Shown piece after piece: positions 37,089 through 46,224 of a stretch of DNA of 64,000 bases. The notes beneath the pieces were generated by a model that worked only from the letters and a program-made list of their open reading frames with translations, searched no databases and had not been told where the DNA came from. Both the position numbers and the translations under genes were made by a program. Source of the DNA: Streptomyces alboflavus (lineage in GTDB: Bacteria; Actinomycetota; Actinomycetes; Streptomycetales; Streptomycetaceae); the NCBI RefSeq assembly GCF_000716675.1, contig NZ_JNXT01000026.1:1-64000 (forward strand). Reading direction: 5' to 3'. The first letter of the stretch is position 1; each line of letters starts with the position of its first letter.

Positions 37089-37140
37089 TATCTCGGACTT
37101 AATCTATCCGCAATATCCGGGATCCGGGATGTCCGAGATA
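37089..37140. promoter_or_regulatory. Inverted-repeat operator between SDR and Rrf2 genes
   Basis: TATCTCGGAC (37089-37098) and GTCCGAGATA (37131-37140) are perfect complements 32 bases apart. ATCCGGGATCCGGGAT lies between them. The second arm ends 12 bases before the Rrf2 start. This is a likely Rrf2 binding region for both divergent promoters. Confidence 0.6.
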
Positions 37141-37151
37141 GACTCGGCGCC

Positions 37152-37625
37152 ATGAAGCTGCCTGTGAGTACCGAGTGGGTGTTGCACTGCGCCACGTCGC
37201 TGGCGCAGCTGGAGCCGGGGGCGACCGCGTCGGCGGCGCAGCTCGCGGGCCACTTCGGCGTGCCGCAGGCGTATCTGGCCAAGCAGCTCCAGCCCCTGGT
37301 CAAGGCGGGCGTCCTGGCCGCGACGACCGGCCCGCGGGGCGGCTTCCGGCTCGCGCGGCAGGCGGCCGAGGTCACGCTGCTCGACATCGTCGAGGCGGTG
37401 GACGGTGCGGCCTCTCCGTACGAATGCCGGGAGATCCGGCAGCAGGGGCGCGGCGCGCTGCCCGCCGAGGACTGCCGGGCGGCGTGCCCCATCGCGGCGA
37501 GGATGGCCGACGCGCACACGGCGTGGCGCGCCAGCCTGGCCTCCGTGTCCCTCGCCGACCTCCTGGCCGAGATCCCCGAGTGGGCCCCGGAGCGCACCCG
37601 CCGCCTCCTGACGGGCACGGCCTGA
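37152..37625 (+). CDS. Rrf2-family transcriptional regulator
   Basis: The 157-residue product starts at ATG 37152. The winged HTH reads SAAQLAGHFGVPQAYLAKQLQP split as AAQLAGHFGVPQAYLAKQL, then GVLAATTGPRGGFRLAR, the Rrf2 signature. The C-terminal half has three Cys (YECREI, EDCRAACPI) with CX15CX3C spacing, in the place where Rrf2 proteins such as NsrR and IscR bind an Fe-S cluster. Spacing differs from the classic ones, so cluster binding is a possibility only. It likely senses NO or redox stress and controls the divergent SDR gene. Confidence 0.92.
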   Translation: MKLPVSTEWVLHCATSLAQLEPGATASAAQLAGHFGVPQAYLAKQLQPLVKAGVLAATTGPRGGFRLARQAAEVTLLDIVEAVDGAASPYECREIRQQGRGALPAEDCRAACPIAARMADAHTAWRASLASVSLADLLAEIPEWAPERTRRLLTGTA

Positions 37626-37728
37626 CCGCCCCGCGCCCGCGCACCCCCGGGCACCGACGGGTCCCGGCACGGCCGAGATCTCCGCTCTTGTCGTGATGAG
37701 ACGTCAACTGCCGGACTTCTGCGGCCAG

Positions 37729-37758
37729 TTGACCCGAGCTCGCACACCTGTCTAGAAC
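37729..37758 (+). promoter_or_regulatory. Promoter of the RHS toxin gene with overlapping hairpin
   Basis: TTGACC (37729-37734) and TAGAAC (37753-37758) are 18 bases apart, a good vegetative promoter. The -35 lies in the right arm of an inverted repeat: GTCAACTG at 37703-37710 and CAGTTGAC at 37726-37733. A repressor bound there would block the promoter. Confidence 0.5.
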
Positions 37759-37850
37759 TCCTCCCAGTTTTCCGTTCCCTGCTCCTGGAATTCCACGGGG
37801 CGGCACTCCGTGCTGCCCTCATTCGGAAGCGCAGAGAGGTAGTCGGCACA

Positions 37851-40800
37851 GTGAGAACTGGTCATCGCGGGCCGTTAGCCGCCCTCGTCATCTCGGCGGT
37901 GGTCGCCACGGCGCTGCCGCACATCGCCTTCGCGTCGGAGCCCGACGCCGTACCGGAACAGAGACAGGTGGACGCCCCGGAGCCCCGGGCCGATCCGCCG
38001 AAGGACCCGCCGAAGCGGTCCTATCCCCGCAACTCCCCACGCCTGAAGGTCACCTACGGCGCGGACGGCGCCACCGCCATCAGGCCCCCCTCGGTCGTCC
38101 GCGCGACCGGCCCCGAGCTCTCCTGGCCCAGAGCCGAGGGGCGCGACGTCGTCGGCTATCAGCTGCACCGCTCGCCGAAGGCGGACTTCCGGCCGACGAC
38201 ATCGACCTTGGTGGCCGAACTCGGCAAGGGGACCACGCGCCATCGGGACACCACCACCGCACCGACCCCGCAGTCGAGCCGCACCGAGACCGGGCGCCGC
38301 TACGCGTACCGGGTCCTGGTGAAGACCAAGGACGGCCGGCTGCTGGGCTCACCGGTGCGGCGCGTGGGCGTACCGAAGGCGGGCCACACCCTCCGCGTCA
38401 CGGCGGCGGACAAGGGCGCGGGGAAGGCCCGGGACGCGCTGGAGTTCTCGATGGCGGGGATCCCGAAGAAGGCCCGTGTCCTCGACGCCCGGGTCCACCT
38501 GCGGGCCGGGAACGGCAAGGACCTGTCGCGGGACGCCACGGCCCTCGCCCGCCGCTGGCTCAAGGACCCGAAGGCCGGCCAGGGTCTGCCGGTGAAGGCG
38601 GAGGCGGCCGACCCGGGCCGCGCCCGCCTCGGTGTCGTCTACGCGACCCCCACCCCCTGGGACACCTACTACGCCCCGGGCACCCCGACCCGCATGACCG
38701 CCCGCAACACCTACCCGGTGACGGTCACGGTCACCAACACGACGACCTCGGCCTGGCCCGCGGGCGAGCGACAGCTCAGCTACCGGTGGGCGTTCCCGGA
38801 CGGCTCGGACGCCACGTCCGGCGACAACCAGTTGCGCACGGACGTCCCGGCCCTCGCGGCGGGCGCGTCCGCGACCGTGCGGGCCGAGGTCAAGGCCCCG
38901 CCCGTCGACGGCAACCGGCGCGCGGGCTTCACCCTGACCTGGGACGTCTACAACAAGGCCGACGACTCCTGGCTGTCGCAGAAGCCCGGCATCGGCGGCC
39001 TCGCCCAGGCGACGGCCGTCGAGGACCCGACGGCGGACCGGCTCGGCCTGGAGAAGTACCACGCGTACACGGGCAAGAACACCGGCGCGGGCTCGACCCT
39101 GATGTCCAACGTCGGCTCGGGCAACGCCGTCTGGTCGTACGACGCGTTCAGCAACCCGGGCCGCGGCATCAACACCTTCGCGCGCTTCACGTACAACGCG
39201 CAGGACACCTCCGACGGCCAGTTGGGCCACGGCTGGTCGGCGCAGGCGTCGGGGCCGCTGCGGCTCGGCGCCGTGCTCGACTTCCACCCGGACGTGAATC
39301 CGGGCGAGGCGTACGTCGTCGACGGCGACGGCACCCAGCAGATCTTCCGGAAGGACGGCGGCGGGCAGTGGCAGCCCTCGCCCGGGTACCACTACCGCCT
39401 GAAGGCGAAGGAGGGCGCGCGCACGTCGTGCCTGCCGGGCGTCGACCCCGAGGTGCCGGACGCCTGGACGCTGACCCGCCCGGACGGCACCCGCTTCCTG
39501 ATCGGCTGTGACGGCTATCTGACCTCGGTCGTCGACAAGAACGGCAACACGCAGACGTACGAGTACGAGCTGCGCGACTCCGGCAACCGGCGCGTCAAGT
39601 TCCTCACCCGGATCAAGGACCCGTCGGCGCGGACGACACTCCAGCTCGACTACTACCGGCCGGGCGACGCGACCTACGAGTACATCGACGACAAGGGCGA
39701 GAAGGCCTCGGGCAAGGACCTCTGGAACCCGAGGATCTACGACCACCTGAAGTCGGTCACGGACGTCTCGGGGCGCAAGGTCGCCTTCCACTACACCGAG
39801 AAGGGCCATCTCGGCCGCCTCACCGACGGCGACGGATCGGCGCAGCCCAAGGTCTTCAAGTTCACGTACGACGCGACGCAGGGCGCCAAGAACCCGAAGC
39901 TGACGAAGGTCACCGACCCGCGCGGCCACAGCACAGGACTCGACTACTCGGTCACCGCCGAGACCGACTACCGCTGGTCCACGAAGACGGTCACGGACCG
40001 CCTCGACGGCACGACGGACTTCGCGTACAAGAAGCGGCAGGGCGGCGGCGACGAGACCCGGGTCACCGACGCCGAGCGGAACTCCGCCACCTATGAGACC
40101 GACGACGGCGACCGTCCGGTGAAGGTCGTCAACGCCAAGTCCGAGCATACGAAGATGAGTTGGGACGGCGACAACAACGTCACGCTCCTGGAGGAGAACA
40201 ACGGCGCCAAGACGGCCTACTGCTACGACGAGAAGACCGGCTATCCGCTGTGGGAGCGGTCGGCGGAGGAGAACAAGGACGGCGTGCCGCCCGCCGCGGA
40301 CTGCGCGCCCGGCAAGTCCCCGGCGCACGCGACCCGTTACGAGTACCAGACCCGTGAGGACGGCTACGTCGCCGACCTGCGGAAGAAGACCTCCGCGGAG
40401 AACCGGACCTGGGAGTTCGGCCACGACGCCAAGGGCAACCTGAAGAAGGTCACCGACCCCAAGGGCGTCTCGACCCCCGCGGACGGCGACTACACGACGA
40501 CGTACGACTACGACGCGTACGGCCAGCTGACCAAGGCCACCGACGCGGTCGGCAACCCCACCCTCTACTCGGACTTCGCGCCGTCCGGCTATCCGCGCAC
40601 CACCACGGACGCCCTCAGCAAGGTCACGAAGACCGAGTACGACGAGCGCGGCCAGGTCACCGCCGCCATCGACGCGCTGGGCAAGAAGACCACCCAGACC
40701 TACGACACCTACGGCCGCCCGCTGGTCTCGAAGGTCCCGAAGGACCAGGCGGCGGGCGAGTACATCACGACCCCGGCGCCCGTGTACGACCCGAACGACA

Positions 40801-43800
40801 ACGTCGAGAAGTCCACCGCCCCGAACGACGCGGTGTCGACGGCCGTCTACGACAAGGCCGACCAGGTCACCTCGGCCACCGCGCCCAAGGACACGGACAC
40901 GTCCGGCGAGCGCAGGACGCTCTACACGTACGACAAAGTGGGCAACCTGCGCACGACGACGGAGCCGAAGGGCGTGGCGACCCCGTCGACCCCCGACGAC
41001 TACGTCACCACGAACACCTACGACGAGATCTACCAGCTGACCGCCGTCACCAACGCCAAGAAGGAGAAGGTCAGCTACCTGTACGACGGCGTGGGCAACC
41101 CGGTCCGCGTCATCGACCCGAAGAAGAACGCCACCTCCGACCCCGACGACTACACCACCAAGACCGACTACGACATGAACCACCGGGTCGTCGCGGTCAC
41201 GGACGCGGCCGGGCGCACCACCAAGCAGGCCTACGACAAGGACTCCCTGGTCGTGTCGACGACCGACCAGGAGAACAACACCACCAAGAACCACTACGAC
41301 GAGCGCGGCAAGCTCGCCGTGACGGAGGTCCCGTACGCGGACAAGACGCTCCGCACGACGAAGTTCGGCTACGACGAGGTCGGCAACCGGATCAAGGTGT
41401 TCACGCCGCGCAGCGTGGCCGCCGACCGTCCGGACGCCTTCGTCTCCGAGACCACGTACGACGAACTCAACCGCCCCAAGCGGCAGATCCAGCCGTACGA
41501 CCCGAAGGACCCGCGCTACAACCGGAAGGTCTGGACGGAGACGACGTACGACGCGGTGGGCCGGGTCGAGAAGGTCTCGATGCCGCCGTCCGAGGGCGAG
41601 CAGACCCGCAACGACACGGCCTACGGGTATTACGACAACGGCTGGGTGAAGTCGTCCAAGGACGCCTGGAACATCACCACGACCTACGACTACAACAAGC
41701 TCGGCCAGCAGAGCGCCCGCCAGCTCACCTCGGCCGCGGGCTCCTCGAGCCGCACCATGCGCTGGGGCCACTACCCGGACGGGAAGCTCAAGTCGCTGGA
41801 CGACGACGGGATTCCGGTGGGCCGCAACGAGGTCCTGGGGGAGGCGGCCCAGAAGCGCGGGAGCGCCGGGTGGAAGCTGCCGATCCCCAAGTCCGGCACG
41901 TACACGGCGTACGCGGACCGTCCCGGTGACGGCAAGGGCTGGATCAAGCTCGACAAGAAGGCGTACAAGAGGAACGAGTTCACCACGCTGAAGGCCGCGG
42001 GCGCCTCGAAGGTCAAGCTTGTCCGCGACGCCCCGGCCGCGGCGGACACCGAGCGCAAGCGCTTCGCGTACGCCTACGACGTGAACGGCAACCTCACCTC
42101 GATCGACGACAAGTCCACCGGCACGAAGGTCGACGCGTACACGATCTCCTACACGGGCCTGAACCAGGTCGAGAAGGTCGTGGAGGCGCTGGCGGGCCAG
42201 GAGAAGAAGGCCACGTCGTACACGTACGACGCGAACGGGCAGCCGGAGACGCTCACGCACCCCGACCAGTACGCCAAGTACACCTACGACCTGCGCGAGC
42301 TGGTGAAGACGGCGTCGGTCGGCAAGTCGCCGTCGGACACGTCCCCGAAGACCACGTCGTACGACTACACCTGGCGGGGCGAGAAGAAGCAGGAGACCAA
42401 GGCCAACAAGAACACGGTCGACTACACCTACCACCTGGACGGCGCCCTCAAGTCCCAGACGGAGAAGAAGCCGAACGGCACCCTTGTCTCCTCGCACACC
42501 TACGCCTACGACCCCAACGGCAACAAGGCGCGCGACGAGGCGAAGAAGATGAACGCCGACGACGCCTCGAAGTACCTCTCCTCCACCACGGAGTACGCCT
42601 ACGACCCGGCGGACCGCCTGTCCAAGTCGACCCGCACCGGGGACGGGGCCGGGACGGAGACCTATGTCCACGACGACAACGCGAACGTCATCTCCCAGAC
42701 GGTCAAGGGCAAGACGACCACGTACGGCTACGACCGCAACCGGCTCCTGAAGGCGGCATCGGGCGGTGCGGAGGCCTGGTACCAGTACGACCCCTTCGGC
42801 CGTCAGGAGACGGTGACGAGCGGCGGTCAGGTGGTGGAGCGGAACACCTACGACGGCTTCGACCGTGTCACGCGGCACGAGAAGGCGGACGGTGCGGCGC
42901 GCGCCCTGAAGGCCACGACGTACGCCTACGACCCGCTGGACCGCACCGCGAACCGCACGGACTCCGCGGGCAAGAAGACGGACTTCAACTACCTGGGCAT
43001 GTCCGGGGAGGTCCTCAGCGAGGACGTCGCGGGCAAGCTGACGAAGTCCTACCAGTACAGCCCCTGGGGCGAGCGCCTGTCCCAGGTCAAGCACGCCGCC
43101 GACGGCAAGACGGAGGACACCTACTACGGCTACAACAGCCACACGGACGTCGAGTCCCTCACGGACAAGGACGGCAACGCCAAGGCCACGTACGGCTACA
43201 CGGCCTACGGCAACGCCGACCCCGCCGACTTCACCGGCATCGACAAGCCCACGGCGACCGACCCGACGAAGGAGTCGTACAACCCGTACCGCTTCAACTC
43301 CAAGCGCTGGGACGGGGCATCGGGGACCTACGACATGGGGTTCCGGGACTACAGCCCCGGACTGAACCGCTTCACGACCCGGGACATGTACACCGGGGCG
43401 CTGGCGGACATGGAGCTGGGATCCGACCCGCTGACGGGCAACCGCTACGCGTTCGCGGGCGGCAACCCCACCACGTTCCTGGAGTACGACGGCCACGACT
43501 TCGGCATCCCCAGCATCACCAACACGTTCAAGGGCATGCGGGAGGGCCTGACGAACGGCTTCAAGGGGGCCGCGAAGGGCGGCGCGAAGCTGGCCGGGAA
43601 GCGCAATCCCGTGGGGCTCACCTTCAGCGCCCTCAGGATCGCCGGGGTCATCGACGTGAACCCCTGGGACAAGGCCGTGGACAGCTTCGTGGAGAAGGCC
43701 GCGAGCGCGGTCTTCGGCGGTGAGTCCAACGGGAGTTCACGCAACGGCACCCGCGACAACAAGAAGCGGTGTGAAGACGAGCCCAGGTCGAAGCGCTATC

Positions 43801-44246
43801 AGTACCAGCCGCTGGACGGGAACGACAGACCGCAGGGTGCGACGGCACTGATATGCCCGGGCGATGTGAAGCCGGTCGGCAGCGACCGTGACGACGGGGC
43901 ATCGGTGAGTGTGCACGGGTTCCCCGACCCGGCGGACAACGTGGGACCCGATGGCAAGCCGATCTATCACCGCTCCCACATCATCGGTGACAAGTTCCGG
44001 GGCGAGTGGCGCGCCGAGAACCTGTTCACCGGTTATAGCCGCATGAACACGAGCGGAATGAAGCGCTGCGAGAACAAGATGGTGAAGCAGCTCAAGGCGG
44101 ACAACTGGGTACAGTACTCGGGCCGACTGAACTACTCGAACAAGAACGGGATACCGGACAGCATCACCATGACGGCGCACACCCGGGAGGGCCTGTTGTT
44201 CCAGAAGACCGTGAAGAACGAGCCGGGGTGGCAGGCGACATGCTGA
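37851..44246 (+). CDS. Secreted RHS/YD-repeat toxin with C-terminal nuclease domain
   Basis: The 2131-residue protein has a signal peptide (PLAALVISAVVATALPHIAFA, about 8-28), an N-terminal region with beta-sandwich-like modules (about 170-400), then a DUF6531/RHS start near 400. Dozens of YD repeats follow (YDYDAYGQLTKATD, YDERGQVTAAIDAL). The RHS core ends at about 1820-1875 with YRFNSKRWD, GFRDYSPGLNRFTTRD and DPLTGNRYAFAGGNP. The variable tip (last ~90 residues) has HRSHIIGDKFRG and NTSGMKRCENKMV, the pattern of DNA/RNA non-specific nucleases (HRSH 2040-2043, Asn, and Glu). Its stop overlaps the SUKH immunity gene. It probably acts in contact-dependent competition. Confidence 0.93.
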   Translation: MRTGHRGPLAALVISAVVATALPHIAFASEPDAVPEQRQVDAPEPRADPPKDPPKRSYPRNSPRLKVTYGADGATAIRPPSVVRATGPELSWPRAEGRDVVGYQLHRSPKADFRPTTSTLVAELGKGTTRHRDTTTAPTPQSSRTETGRRYAYRVLVKTKDGRLLGSPVRRVGVPKAGHTLRVTAADKGAGKARDALEFSMAGIPKKARVLDARVHLRAGNGKDLSRDATALARRWLKDPKAGQGLPVKAEAADPGRARLGVVYATPTPWDTYYAPGTPTRMTARNTYPVTVTVTNTTTSAWPAGERQLSYRWAFPDGSDATSGDNQLRTDVPALAAGASATVRAEVKAPPVDGNRRAGFTLTWDVYNKADDSWLSQKPGIGGLAQATAVEDPTADRLGLEKYHAYTGKNTGAGSTLMSNVGSGNAVWSYDAFSNPGRGINTFARFTYNAQDTSDGQLGHGWSAQASGPLRLGAVLDFHPDVNPGEAYVVDGDGTQQIFRKDGGGQWQPSPGYHYRLKAKEGARTSCLPGVDPEVPDAWTLTRPDGTRFLIGCDGYLTSVVDKNGNTQTYEYELRDSGNRRVKFLTRIKDPSARTTLQLDYYRPGDATYEYIDDKGEKASGKDLWNPRIYDHLKSVTDVSGRKVAFHYTEKGHLGRLTDGDGSAQPKVFKFTYDATQGAKNPKLTKVTDPRGHSTGLDYSVTAETDYRWSTKTVTDRLDGTTDFAYKKRQGGGDETRVTDAERNSATYETDDGDRPVKVVNAKSEHTKMSWDGDNNVTLLEENNGAKTAYCYDEKTGYPLWERSAEENKDGVPPAADCAPGKSPAHATRYEYQTREDGYVADLRKKTSAENRTWEFGHDAKGNLKKVTDPKGVSTPADGDYTTTYDYDAYGQLTKATDAVGNPTLYSDFAPSGYPRTTTDALSKVTKTEYDERGQVTAAIDALGKKTTQTYDTYGRPLVSKVPKDQAAGEYITTPAPVYDPNDNVEKSTAPNDAVSTAVYDKADQVTSATAPKDTDTSGERRTLYTYDKVGNLRTTTEPKGVATPSTPDDYVTTNTYDEIYQLTAVTNAKKEKVSYLYDGVGNPVRVIDPKKNATSDPDDYTTKTDYDMNHRVVAVTDAAGRTTKQAYDKDSLVVSTTDQENNTTKNHYDERGKLAVTEVPYADKTLRTTKFGYDEVGNRIKVFTPRSVAADRPDAFVSETTYDELNRPKRQIQPYDPKDPRYNRKVWTETTYDAVGRVEKVSMPPSEGEQTRNDTAYGYYDNGWVKSSKDAWNITTTYDYNKLGQQSARQLTSAAGSSSRTMRWGHYPDGKLKSLDDDGIPVGRNEVLGEAAQKRGSAGWKLPIPKSGTYTAYADRPGDGKGWIKLDKKAYKRNEFTTLKAAGASKVKLVRDAPAAADTERKRFAYAYDVNGNLTSIDDKSTGTKVDAYTISYTGLNQVEKVVEALAGQEKKATSYTYDANGQPETLTHPDQYAKYTYDLRELVKTASVGKSPSDTSPKTTSYDYTWRGEKKQETKANKNTVDYTYHLDGALKSQTEKKPNGTLVSSHTYAYDPNGNKARDEAKKMNADDASKYLSSTTEYAYDPADRLSKSTRTGDGAGTETYVHDDNANVISQTVKGKTTTYGYDRNRLLKAASGGAEAWYQYDPFGRQETVTSGGQVVERNTYDGFDRVTRHEKADGAARALKATTYAYDPLDRTANRTDSAGKKTDFNYLGMSGEVLSEDVAGKLTKSYQYSPWGERLSQVKHAADGKTEDTYYGYNSHTDVESLTDKDGNAKATYGYTAYGNADPADFTGIDKPTATDPTKESYNPYRFNSKRWDGASGTYDMGFRDYSPGLNRFTTRDMYTGALADMELGSDPLTGNRYAFAGGNPTTFLEYDGHDFGIPSITNTFKGMREGLTNGFKGAAKGGAKLAGKRNPVGLTFSALRIAGVIDVNPWDKAVDSFVEKAASAVFGGESNGSSRNGTRDNKKRCEDEPRSKRYQYQPLDGNDRPQGATALICPGDVKPVGSDRDDGASVSVHGFPDPADNVGPDGKPIYHRSHIIGDKFRGEWRAENLFTGYSRMNTSGMKRCENKMVKQLKADNWVQYSGRLNYSNKNGIPDSITMTAHTREGLLFQKTVKNEPGWQATC

Positions 44247-44779
44247 TCATTGCTGAACTGGAGCGGACGGTGCCGTCGTTGACGCGGTGGCGGGCCGAAG
44301 GACAGCGAGGAGTGGACTGGCAGGTCATCGAGGACGAGTTGGGCACGGCGCTGCCTCCCGACTACCGCGCGCTGGGGGACGCCTACCCGGTTCTCGTCTT
44401 CGACGACTTCCTCTGGGTGACGGTGCCGAGTCCGGGGAAGGAAAGCGCGTTCGTCTCCGGTGTCCGCGAGACCGCGGAAACCCTCCAGGACCTGAGCGAC
44501 GTGGACGAGAGCCACGGCTACGTTCCCTTTCCCGCGGAGGGCGGACTGCTGGGCTGGGGATCTTCCCTGTCCGGCGACCAGTTCTACTGGCAGGTGAACT
44601 CCAAGGACCCGGCTTCCTGGCGCGTGGTGGTGAGCGGCAGGAACGACGACTGGTGGACCTTCGAAGGAGGGGCGGTCGAGTTCCTGGTGGCTGCGCTGAG
44701 CAAGAGCATCGCTCTGCCGGGCCTGCCGAGTTCCTTTCCGAGTGACCCCCCTGAAGTGGTAGGGGTCGAGCCGCGGTAA
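44240..44779 (+). CDS. SUKH (SMI1/KNR4) immunity protein
   Basis: The 179-residue product starts at ATG 44240, inside the last codons of the RHS gene. It has the SUKH-1 signature: VDWQVIEDELGTALPPDYRA with the later YPVLVFDDFLWV, GLLGWGSSLSGDQFYW and GGAVEFLVAAL. SUKH proteins bind and neutralise nuclease tips of polymorphic toxins. The overlap and order make it the cognate immunity protein of the RHS nuclease. A strong terminator follows. Confidence 0.92.
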   Translation: MLIIAELERTVPSLTRWRAEGQRGVDWQVIEDELGTALPPDYRALGDAYPVLVFDDFLWVTVPSPGKESAFVSGVRETAETLQDLSDVDESHGYVPFPAEGGLLGWGSSLSGDQFYWQVNSKDPASWRVVVSGRNDDWWTFEGGAVEFLVAALSKSIALPGLPSSFPSDPPEVVGVEPR

Positions 44780-44791
44780 GCGCGTCCGCGT

Positions 44792-44825
44792 CCCGTCACG
44801 GACACCGACCGGTGTCCGTGACGGG
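44792..44825. terminator. Terminator of the RHS-immunity operon
   Basis: CCCGTCACGGACACC (44792-44806) and its exact complement (44811-44825) flank a GACC loop. The right arm is then repeated with flanking sequence (GTCCGTGACGGGCGTCGCAC) about 23 bases later. Confidence 0.85.
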
Positions 44826-44873
44826 CGTCGCACCATGTCCGTGACGGGCGTCGCACGGTGTCTGCCGTAAGGG

Positions 44874-45740
44874 CTACCGCTCGGCCCCGGACGCCTCCCC
44901 CGCGGCCACCCCCTCCGGCGCCTCCCCGAACCGCGCGAGCGCCAGCGCCCCCGCCACCGCCACCGCGAAGCCGAGGATCGCCAGCCAGCCCAGGCCCTCG
45001 CGGGTGCGGTCGCCGAGCCAGACGACGCCGACCAGGGCGGGGCCGATCGTCTCGCCGATGACCATGCCTGCCGTGGCGGCCGTGACCGAGCCGCGTTGGA
45101 GGGCCGAGGTGAGGAGGAGGAAGGCGGCGCCGCCGCCGAGCAGGAGGGCGTAGGCCGCGGGGTTGGTGAGCAGGGCGCCGGGGGAGACGCCGTCGATGAG
45201 GCGGACGGTGACTTCGACGACGCCGAAGCCGCAGCCCGCGCCGAGACCGAGGGCGAGGGCCCGGCCCCGGTCGGGCAGCCGCCCCGCCGCCGCACCGAGG
45301 AGCAGCACGGCCACGGCGACCGCCAGCATCGCGTACCGCAGACCCGTCGACCCCGTCTCGTCGCCCTCGGCCCCCGAGGCGAGCCCGAGCATGGCGAGCC
45401 CCGCGCAGACCACGCCGACGGCGCCCCACTCGGTTCCGCTGAGCCGCACCCGCAGCAGCCGCGCCGCGACCACCGCCGTGACGGCGAGGGACGCGGCGAG
45501 CGCGGCGCCGACCGTGTAGATGGGCAGGGAGCGCAGGGCGACGATCTGGAGGAGGAAGCCGAGGCCGTCGAGGGCGAGCCCGGCGACGTACCGCCATTGA
45601 CGTACCGCACGCAGGAGGAGGGCCGGGTCGACGCCGGAGCCCGTGCCGGGCGCGGTCGCGCGCGCGGCGACCGCCTGGAGCACCGAGGCCGTACCGAAGC
45701 AGACCGCTGAACCGAGCGCGCAAATCATCCCAAGAGACAC
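44874..45740 (-). CDS. EamA/DMT-type transporter
   Basis: The 288-residue, about 9-10-helix protein is placed at GTG 45740; ATG 45728 is an alternative and neither has a good site. Hydrophobic segments include MICALGSAVCFGTASVLQAV, YVAGLALDGLGFLLQIVAL, AALAASLAVTAVVAARLL, MLAVAVAVLLLGAAAG and AILGFAVAVAGALALARF. SLPIYTVGAA and TAATAGMVIGETIGPALVG are positioned like the paired EamA repeats. It likely exports a small metabolite; the substrate is unknown. It is divergent from the lipoprotein gene at 45867. Confidence 0.82.
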   Translation of the reverse strand: MSLGMICALGSAVCFGTASVLQAVAARATAPGTGSGVDPALLLRAVRQWRYVAGLALDGLGFLLQIVALRSLPIYTVGAALAASLAVTAVVAARLLRVRLSGTEWGAVGVVCAGLAMLGLASGAEGDETGSTGLRYAMLAVAVAVLLLGAAAGRLPDRGRALALGLGAGCGFGVVEVTVRLIDGVSPGALLTNPAAYALLLGGGAAFLLLTSALQRGSVTAATAGMVIGETIGPALVGVVWLGDRTREGLGWLAILGFAVAVAGALALARFGEAPEGVAAGEASGAER

Positions 45741-45866
45741 GAAAGGACAGTAGATCAGGGAGCCTCGCCCGCCCCGTCGGCGGGGCGCGCCGCGTGGTCA
45801 TCTACCCTGCGTCGTCGATACGTTTCGCACGCGCAACGTGGTGAGCAACGGGGGAGAGACAAGGCC

Positions 45867-46205
45867 ATGCCGGAAGAGATACGGAAGCGGCGGCGGGTGC
45901 GGTCAAGCACCGTCGCCCTCGGTTCCATGGGCGTCCTCGCCGCCGCCCTCACGTCCTGCGGCTCCGAGCCGGACAAGCGGTGCGTGGATCGCGACAGTTA
46001 CGACGTGCTCAGCGGGTACCGGGTCGTCAGCGACCAGTTGTGCGGGAGCGGCGGCAGCGCTCGCGCCTACGGCAAGGGCGACGCCGACTGGTACTACGAC
46101 GCCGACGTCAGCCGCGGCTACGCCGACGACGGCACCTTCAGCCGCAGCGAGGCCGTCGACCGGGACGGCTTCGGCTGCTCCGGCTCCGGCTCCGGCGGCG
46201 GCTGA
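45867..46205 (+). CDS. Small lipoprotein upstream of the ATP-grasp enzyme
   Basis: The 112-residue product starts at ATG 45867 after GGGGAGAGA. A basic N-terminus (RKRRRVRSS), hydrophobic core and lipobox AALTSC mark it as a lipoprotein. The short mature part has Cys residues, Asp/Tyr-rich segments (ADWYYDADVSRGYAD) and a Gly/Ser-rich tail (GSGSGGG), with no known domain. Small lipoproteins of this kind are often encoded just before glutathionylspermidine-synthase-like genes; the next gene starts 19 bases later. Confidence 0.75.
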   Translation: MPEEIRKRRRVRSSTVALGSMGVLAAALTSCGSEPDKRCVDRDSYDVLSGYRVVSDQLCGSGGSARAYGKGDADWYYDADVSRGYADDGTFSRSEAVDRDGFGCSGSGSGGG

Positions 46206-46224
46206 GCGGCGAGGGCGTCGCGCC

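Noticed and set aside
38349..43496. 1715-codon minus-strand frame opposite the RHS gene
   Set aside because: A mirror of the repetitive YD-repeat codons; composition (Val/Arg/Leu/Gly) is typical of antisense translation and no start signal is seen.
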